A stretch of 64,000 nt of DNA from the NCBI GenBank assembly GCA_008012315.1, contig SSEL01000023.1, positions 62,001 through 126,000 on the forward strand, given 5' to 3'. A model generated the notes under the pieces. That model worked only from the letters and a program-made list of their open reading frames with translations, did no database searches and was not told the origin of the DNA. Both the position numbers and the translations under genes were made by a program. Positions within the stretch are counted from its first letter, which is position 1; the number at the start of each line of letters is the position of its first letter. Positions 59,541-64,000 of the stretch are shown one piece after another. The DNA is from Rhodospirillaceae bacterium (GTDB lineage Bacteria; Pseudomonadota; Alphaproteobacteria; Dongiales; Dongiaceae).

Positions 59541-60680
59541 CAGAATGTCGCGCGCAATGATGTCGCGGTGGATTTCCGACGTACCTTCCCAGATTCGCTC
59601 GATTCGCGCATCCCGCCAGAAACGCTGGATCGGGAACTCTTCCATCATCCCCATGCCACCGAAGATCTGGACCGCGTGATCCGTGACGCGGCCGATCATT
59701 TCGGAACCATGCAGATTGACCATCGAGGCTTCGTGCCGGGTGAGGGTGCCCTGGTCCATCTTCCAGGCTGCTTCCATGACCAGCAGATAGGCCATCTTGA
59801 TGTCGGTCGCCATGTCGGAAATCTTGAAGCCGGTGCCCTGGAATTCGCCGATCGTCTTGCCGAAAGCCTTGCGCGTGCCGGCCCATTCGCAAGCCATGCG
59901 CATGACGCGCTCGGCCCGGCCGACGCAATGAGCGGCCAGCATGACGCGGCCGGAATAGAGCCAGTCATTGGCGAAGTCGAAACCCTTGCCCTCTTCGCCG
60001 AGGATCTTGCTGGCCGGCACGCGCACATTGTCGAGATAGATCATGTTCGGGTTGTAGCCCCGGGTGCAGATCGACAGCATCGGCTTGACCGTGACCCCCG
60101 GCGTGTCCTTGTCGATCAGGAAGGCCGTGAAGCGTTTGCGCGGTCCTTTGGGAGTGTCGTCCATGCCGGTAACGGCAAAGAGGATGATGAAATCAGATAC
60201 ATCGGCATGGGAGATGAACTGCTTCACGCCATTGATGATCCAGTCGTCGCCGTCCCGCTTGCCGCTGGTGACGATCGCACGGGCATCGGAGCCGCCGCCG
60301 GGCTCGGTCAAGGCAAAGCAGCCGGTCTTCTCGCCGCTGATGACCGGCATCAGATATTCATCGACCTGGTCGCCCTTGCAGCCCAGCAGGATCTTGGTCG
60401 GCCGCTTGATCAACAAGGACAAAGCGGTGGATGGCCGGCCGAGTTCGCGTTCGACCAGGGCCATGGTCTGGTAGTCGAGGCCGCCACCGCCGAGTTCGGC
60501 TGGCATGTTCATGGCGGTGAAACCGGCCGCCTTGGCCTTACGTTTAATGTCCTCGGCGATCTCGGCAGGAACGGCGCGCAGTTCTTCGACAATGTTTTCG
60601 TGGGGATAAAGTTCTTTCTCGACAAAATCAGCCAGCGATTCGATCAGCGCCTGCTGCTCGAAGCTTAAGGTGAAATCCAT
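59523..60680 (-). CDS. acyl-CoA dehydrogenase, CaiA (crotonobetainyl-CoA reductase)-like
   Basis: A 385-residue flavoenzyme with the full acyl-CoA dehydrogenase architecture: helical N-domain (MDFTLSFEQQALIESLADFVEKEL), the FAD strand CFALTEPGGGSDARAI, the beta domain (DWIINGVKQFISHADVSDF) and the C-terminal helices (AFGKTIGEFQG; QIFGGMGMMEEFPIQRFWRDARIERIWEGTSEIHRDIIARDIL). The catalytic glutamate is in WEGTSEIHR or its upstream counterpart. TEPGGGSDA and the neighbouring hydratase suggest the CaiA/gamma-butyrobetainyl-CoA dehydrogenase branch. It would interconvert an acyl-CoA and its 2,3-enoyl-CoA; no electron-transfer flavoprotein gene is nearby. The hydratase gene lies 45 bp upstream. 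Confidence 0.87.
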   Translation of the reverse strand: MDFTLSFEQQALIESLADFVEKELYPHENIVEELRAVPAEIAEDIKRKAKAAGFTAMNMPAELGGGGLDYQTMALVERELGRPSTALSLLIKRPTKILLGCKGDQVDEYLMPVISGEKTGCFALTEPGGGSDARAIVTSGKRDGDDWIINGVKQFISHADVSDFIILFAVTGMDDTPKGPRKRFTAFLIDKDTPGVTVKPMLSICTRGYNPNMIYLDNVRVPASKILGEEGKGFDFANDWLYSGRVMLAAHCVGRAERVMRMACEWAGTRKAFGKTIGEFQGTGFKISDMATDIKMAYLLVMEAAWKMDQGTLTRHEASMVNLHGSEMIGRVTDHAVQIFGGMGMMEEFPIQRFWRDARIERIWEGTSEIHRDIIARDILREYRS

Positions 60681-60725
60681 GGTAACCGTTCCTTCCGTAT
60701 TGCGCCCGATGACATCCAGGCGCGA

Positions 60726-61514
60726 TCAGTGCCCGACGAATTGTGGGGCGCGTTTTTCCGTGGCCGCGGCCAGGCCTTCAGCGTGATCGGCCGTCTTCGC
60801 ACAGACCTTGCCGGCGCGTTCCTCTTCCGCCAGCTGTTCGGCGAAGGTGCGGCGATGGGCGGCATCGAGCAGATGCTTCGCCAGGCCCGTCGCGACAGTC
60901 GGCCCACCGGCGAGCCTCCCGGCGAGCGCCATGGTCGCCGCCTCCAGTTCTTCCGGCGTGACAACTTCGGTCACCATGCCGGTGGATTTCGCTTTTGCCG
61001 CGTCCCAGAGGTCGCCGGTATAGACGAAGAGTTTCGCGGCCTCCAGGCCGATCAGCCGAGGCAGCAGCCAGGAGCCGCCGCAATCCGGCGGATAGCCGAC
61101 ACGGGTATAGGCACAGATGAACTTCGCCTTGGTCGAGGCGATGCGGAAGTCGCAAGCGAGCGCGATATCCAAGCCGCCGCCGACGGCAGCGCCATCGATC
61201 ATCGCGATCGTTGGCTTTGGCAGGCGGGCGACTTCCTGCACCAACTGAATCGCTTCCTCGACCCAGTCATGGTCCGGATGCGGATCAATGCCTTTCTTCT
61301 TGTCGGACCATTCCTTGACGTCGGCGCCGCCGGAGAAAGCGCCGCCGCGGCCGGTGATGACGACGGCCCGTATATTCTCATCTTTTGCCGCCTGCTTGAT
61401 TGCCTTGCGCAATCCCAGCAGGACACCGGTATTGATGGCGTTGCGTACCTCCGGGCGGTTGATGGCGATGATCCGGACCGCCTTGCGATCCTCGATTTCG
61501 ACGAGTTCGGTCAT
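60726..61514 (-). CDS. enoyl-CoA hydratase/isomerase, CaiD (carnitinyl-CoA dehydratase)-like
   Basis: A 262-residue crotonase-fold enzyme. The oxyanion-hole segments are AVVITGRGGAFSGGADVKEW and AMIDGAAVGGGLDIALACDFRIAS, and the second half ARVGYPPDCGGSWLLPRLIG carries the position of the catalytic residues (DCGGS rather than the usual PGGGGT/PEAGA). It hydrates or isomerises an enoyl-CoA in the cytosol. Paired with the CaiA-like dehydrogenase it resembles the carnitine/crotonobetaine conversion, but CaiB/CaiC homologues are not in the window. The permease gene ends 21 bp upstream. Confidence 0.87.
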   Translation of the reverse strand: MTELVEIEDRKAVRIIAINRPEVRNAINTGVLLGLRKAIKQAAKDENIRAVVITGRGGAFSGGADVKEWSDKKKGIDPHPDHDWVEEAIQLVQEVARLPKPTIAMIDGAAVGGGLDIALACDFRIASTKAKFICAYTRVGYPPDCGGSWLLPRLIGLEAAKLFVYTGDLWDAAKAKSTGMVTEVVTPEELEAATMALAGRLAGGPTVATGLAKHLLDAAHRRTFAEQLAEEERAGKVCAKTADHAEGLAAATEKRAPQFVGH

Positions 61515-61535
61515 ATCGGTTCCTTTCGGGCAAGC

Positions 61536-62333
61536 TCAGTGACGCTGGCGTTTCAGCGACAGGATGTGAACGACGAGCGGCGGTATGGTCGTCAGCACGA
61601 TCATCAGCGTCGAGATCGCGGCGATGGTCGGATCGACCTGGTCACGCAGGCTGGAGAACATCAGATTGGTGAGCGTCGCACCTTCGCCACCGGACATGAA
61701 GATCGCGATCACCACTTCGTCGAAAGCAATGATGAAAGCAAAGAAGGCGCCAGCCATGACCGAGGCGCGAATTTGCGGCAGGGTGACGGTCATGAAAGCC
61801 TTGAAGCGATGGGCGCCCAGCGAGCGTGCAACCTGCTCCCGGTTCATGTCGTAACCCTTGAAGCCGGCCGCGACGGTGACGAGCACGAAGGGAACGGCGA
61901 GCAGGGTATCGCAGAGCACCAGCGCCGGAATGGTATTGATCATGTCAAGTTGCGCGAACAGGAAGAACGCCCCGACCGCAATCAGAATGACCGGTACCAT
62001 GAGGGCGGCGATCAGCATGCCATAGATGACGGGGGCGAAGACGAAACGGCCGACATGAAGTCCATAGGCCGCGGCGGTTCCGATCGGGGTCGCCAGCAGG
62101 GTGGTGAAGAAGGCCACGCGAATGGAAACCCAGGTCGCCTCGAGCCATTGGGCCGAATGAACGAAATTGTCATACCAGCGCAAGGACCAGGTCTTCGGCG
62201 GAAACATCAGCGAGTTCGCGCCGGAAAAGGACATTGGAATAACGACGAGACTCGGCAGGACGAGGAAGCAGATGACAAGAACGGTCAGCAGATAGAGCCA
62301 GAGGCGCTGCCGGTGCGTGACGTGACTTTCCAT
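61536..62333 (-). CDS. ABC transporter permease, PotC-like
   Basis: A 265-residue inner-membrane protein with six predicted helices (first LWLYLLTVLVICFLVLPSLVVIPMSF). The cytoplasmic EAA loop is ARSLGAHRFKAFMTVTLPQIRASV, contacting the ATPase. It belongs to the polyamine/opine/2-aminoethylphosphonate importer group (PotC, PhnV). Its partner PotB-like gene starts 10 bp upstream, and the ATPase lies before that. No solute-binding protein gene is visible in the window; it may lie beyond the right edge. Confidence 0.92.
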   Translation of the reverse strand: MESHVTHRQRLWLYLLTVLVICFLVLPSLVVIPMSFSGANSLMFPPKTWSLRWYDNFVHSAQWLEATWVSIRVAFFTTLLATPIGTAAAYGLHVGRFVFAPVIYGMLIAALMVPVILIAVGAFFLFAQLDMINTIPALVLCDTLLAVPFVLVTVAAGFKGYDMNREQVARSLGAHRFKAFMTVTLPQIRASVMAGAFFAFIIAFDEVVIAIFMSGGEGATLTNLMFSSLRDQVDPTIAAISTLMIVLTTIPPLVVHILSLKRQRH

Positions 62334-62343
62334 CTCGCCCTCC

Positions 62344-63249
62344 TCAGCCGAGACGCCGGCGCCAGCGGCCCAGCAGCCAATGGCTTGCGAGCAGGATGAG
62401 CGTGGTCAGGAGCAGCAACACGACGCCAAGCGCACTTGCCGGCCCCCAGGTGGGATAGAGATGAACCGAGGCCTCGATCCGCTGGGCAATCATCTGGACC
62501 CGGCCGCCGCCGAGAACCGCCGGCGTGATATAGAAGCCGAGGCAGAGGATGAAGGTCAGGACGAGACCGGCGACCAGGCCTGGCAGGGATAGCGGCAGAT
62601 AAATCTCCCAGAAGGCGCGGGTGGGCGAGGCGCCCAGATTGGCGGCGGCCCGGAGATAGGTGCCGTCGATCGATTTCATCGAGGCATAAAGCGGCAGGAC
62701 CAGGAAGGGGATCATGATATGGACCATGCCGATGATGGTTCCCGTCATGTTATGCACCAGTGGCAGCGGTTGCTGCACGATCCCGAGATCGATCAAGGTA
62801 TCGTTGACGATGCCGCGCCGCTGCAGCAGGACGAGCCAGGCATAGGTCCGCACCAGCAACGAGGTCCAGAAGGGCAGCAGAATGCCGATCAACAGCAGCC
62901 CGGACCATTTGGGCGGCAGTTGCGACAGGCAATAGGCGACGGGATAGCCGAGCAGGACGCAGATCGCCGTGACCAGGATGCTGATCTGGAAGGTGATGAT
63001 GAAAATCTGCACATAGGCACCTTCCGTCCAGATCCGGCTGTAATGTTCGAAGGTCGGGTTGCCGTCGGCATCGATGAAGGAGAACCAGAACAGCCAGCCG
63101 ATCGGCAGGAAGAGGAGAAGCATCGTCAGCAGCAGGCCCGGCGTGCAGAGCGCGAAAAGCTGCCGCCGCTCGCGGCGCGCATCCTGCTCAAGCTCCGTGA
63201 GGTAATGGGCTTCGCCGGTGAGATGGGGAGCTGTCGTGGATATGGCCAT
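62344..63249 (-). CDS. ABC transporter permease, PotB-like
   Basis: A 301-residue permease with a soluble N-terminus of about 30 residues, six helices (first LFALCTPGLLLTMLLLFLPIGWLFWFSF) and the EAA loop AAANLGASPTRAFWEIYLPLSLPG. LVRTYAWLVLLQRRGIVN is the conserved PotB/PhnU-type loop. It heterodimerises with the PotC-like subunit. Its ATG shares one base with the ATPase stop (TGATG), so ATPase and permeases are translated together. Confidence 0.93.
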   Translation of the reverse strand: MAISTTAPHLTGEAHYLTELEQDARRERRQLFALCTPGLLLTMLLLFLPIGWLFWFSFIDADGNPTFEHYSRIWTEGAYVQIFIITFQISILVTAICVLLGYPVAYCLSQLPPKWSGLLLIGILLPFWTSLLVRTYAWLVLLQRRGIVNDTLIDLGIVQQPLPLVHNMTGTIIGMVHIMIPFLVLPLYASMKSIDGTYLRAAANLGASPTRAFWEIYLPLSLPGLVAGLVLTFILCLGFYITPAVLGGGRVQMIAQRIEASVHLYPTWGPASALGVVLLLLTTLILLASHWLLGRWRRRLG

Positions 63250-64000
63250 CAGCGATCTCCCGGCACCAGCAAGGCATCTTCGGCGGCAAGACCCAGCTCG
63301 ATCGGCGCACCGATCTCCGGCACCGCGGCGCTGTCGAGCTGGCGATTGGGCAGGCGCGTGTGAATTTCATGCCCGCCTTGCAGGCGCACGGTCAGCAGCA
63401 CGCTTTCCCCTTGGAAGACGGTTTCGGTAACGGTGCCCTGCAGCCGGTTCACCGCGGTGGCACGGCCGGGCGCCTGGCCGTTCAGGAAGAGCAGTTTCTC
63501 CGGCCGCAGCAGCAGAAGCTGTGCGGCAGTGCCGGATGGTGCTTCCGCCAGCGACAGGACCGTGTCGCCGTAACGCGCAATGCCGTTCTCGATGGAAACC
63601 GGCAGGAAGCTGGATTCGCCAATGAACTCGGCGACAAAACGGTTGGTAGGCCGCTCGTAAAGGCGGCGCGGCGTATCGAATTGCGTCAGCCGGCCCTGAT
63701 GCAGGACGGCGACCCGGTCCGACATGGTCAAGGCCTCGCGCTGATCATGGGTGACGGCAATCGTCGTCATCCCCAGCCGGTCGTGCAGGCGGCGGATCTC
63801 GATCTGCATCCGCTCGCGCAATTGCTTGTCGAGGGCGGAAAGGGGTTCGTCCATCAGCAGAATGCGCGGCTCGAAGACGATGGCCCTGGCAAGGGCGATG
63901 CGCTGCCGCTGGCCGCCCGAGAGCTGATCCACCCGGCGGCCGCCATAGCCGGCCAACTGGACGAGATCGAGCACCTGTTCCACCCGCTCAGCGGTCTCGG
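63249..64000 (-). CDS. ABC transporter ATPase, PotA-like (5' end outside window)
   Basis: The minus strand is open from the window edge to the stop at 63249-63251 (about 250 codons visible). Signature LSGGQRQRIALARAIVFEPRILLMDEPLSALD, D-loop and H-loop TIAVTHDQREALTMSDRVAVLHQG are present, followed by a TOBE-type regulatory domain (RPEKLLFLNGQ ... VTETVFQGESVLLTVRLQGG). Walker A would lie beyond 64000. This is the energy-coupling subunit for the two downstream permeases. Family members import polyamines, opines or quaternary amines; in this operon a carnitine/betaine-like substrate is inferred. Confidence 0.93.
   Translation of the reverse strand, partial: ETAERVEQVLDLVQLAGYGGRRVDQLSGGQRQRIALARAIVFEPRILLMDEPLSALDKQLRERMQIEIRRLHDRLGMTTIAVTHDQREALTMSDRVAVLHQGRLTQFDTPRRLYERPTNRFVAEFIGESSFLPVSIENGIARYGDTVLSLAEAPSGTAAQLLLLRPEKLLFLNGQAPGRATAVNRLQGTVTETVFQGESVLLTVRLQGGHEIHTRLPNRQLDSAAVPEIGAPIELGLAAEDALLVPGDR

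Overview
The window looks like a chromosomal segment of a GC-rich alphaproteobacterium. The best marker is mipZ (29226-30095), the ParA-type division-site ATPase typical of Alphaproteobacteria. The many betaine/methylamine-type catabolic genes fit a soil or plant-associated member, perhaps of Rhodospirillales or Rhizobiales, but the order cannot be fixed from the sequence alone. No rRNA, tRNA, CRISPR array, insertion sequence or prophage was found.

Layout. 1-2205: end of a LOG-family gene, a small membrane protein and rimO. 2438-8182: a TMADH-like flavoenzyme diverging from an operon of an ornithine-cyclodeaminase-family protein, a DgcA-like demethylase-type flavoprotein and a macro-domain hydrolase. 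8157-17556 (minus): a seven-gene operon (GlxA-type regulator, glutamine-synthetase-like ligase, aldehyde dehydrogenase, GlpA-like FAD dehydrogenase with a BFD [2Fe-2S] domain, FAD oxidoreductase, amidohydrolase, FGGY kinase) preceded by a clear tandem glycine riboswitch. 17968-23586: an APC permease, a LysR regulator and a divergent HpaB-family/RidA/DUF1028 operon. 23642-34268: KimA-like transporter, small Ead/Ea22-like protein, EamA exporter, molybdopterin oxidoreductase overlapping mipZ, galU, an orphan solute-binding protein and an MHYT-PAS histidine kinase.

34682-52982 is the most unusual region: twelve tightly packed plus-strand genes. They encode a periplasmic trypsin-like protease, two membrane proteins that share one SrfA-type cytoplasmic domain (one carrying a periplasmic VWA domain), SrfB (Hsp70/actin-like ATPase), SrfC (dynamin-like GTPase), a Sel1-repeat membrane protein, a secreted PpkA-like VWA protein without a kinase domain, a TagT/TagS-like ABC transporter, a TagR-like SUMF1-fold protein lacking the catalytic cysteines, and two coiled-coil lipoproteins. 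I read this as an SrfABC core fused to a TagQRST/PpkA-type envelope-sensing module, a module known from type VI secretion loci, but with no T6SS structural gene, kinase or phosphatase present. It would form a trans-envelope machine with cytosolic NTPases, bitopic connectors with long Pro-rich linkers, and periplasmic/outer-membrane sensors.

53236-64000 returns to catabolism: a third TMADH-like flavoenzyme, a GNAT acetyltransferase, a lysR pseudogene with lost HTH and an in-frame stop, and a minus-strand operon (PotABC-type transporter, CaiD-like hydratase, CaiA-like acyl-CoA dehydrogenase, BetI-like TetR regulator, NDP-forming acyl-CoA synthetase). Together the flanks suggest uptake and CoA-dependent or oxidative breakdown of carnitine/betaine or N-methylated amino acids, with glycine as a likely signal or product.
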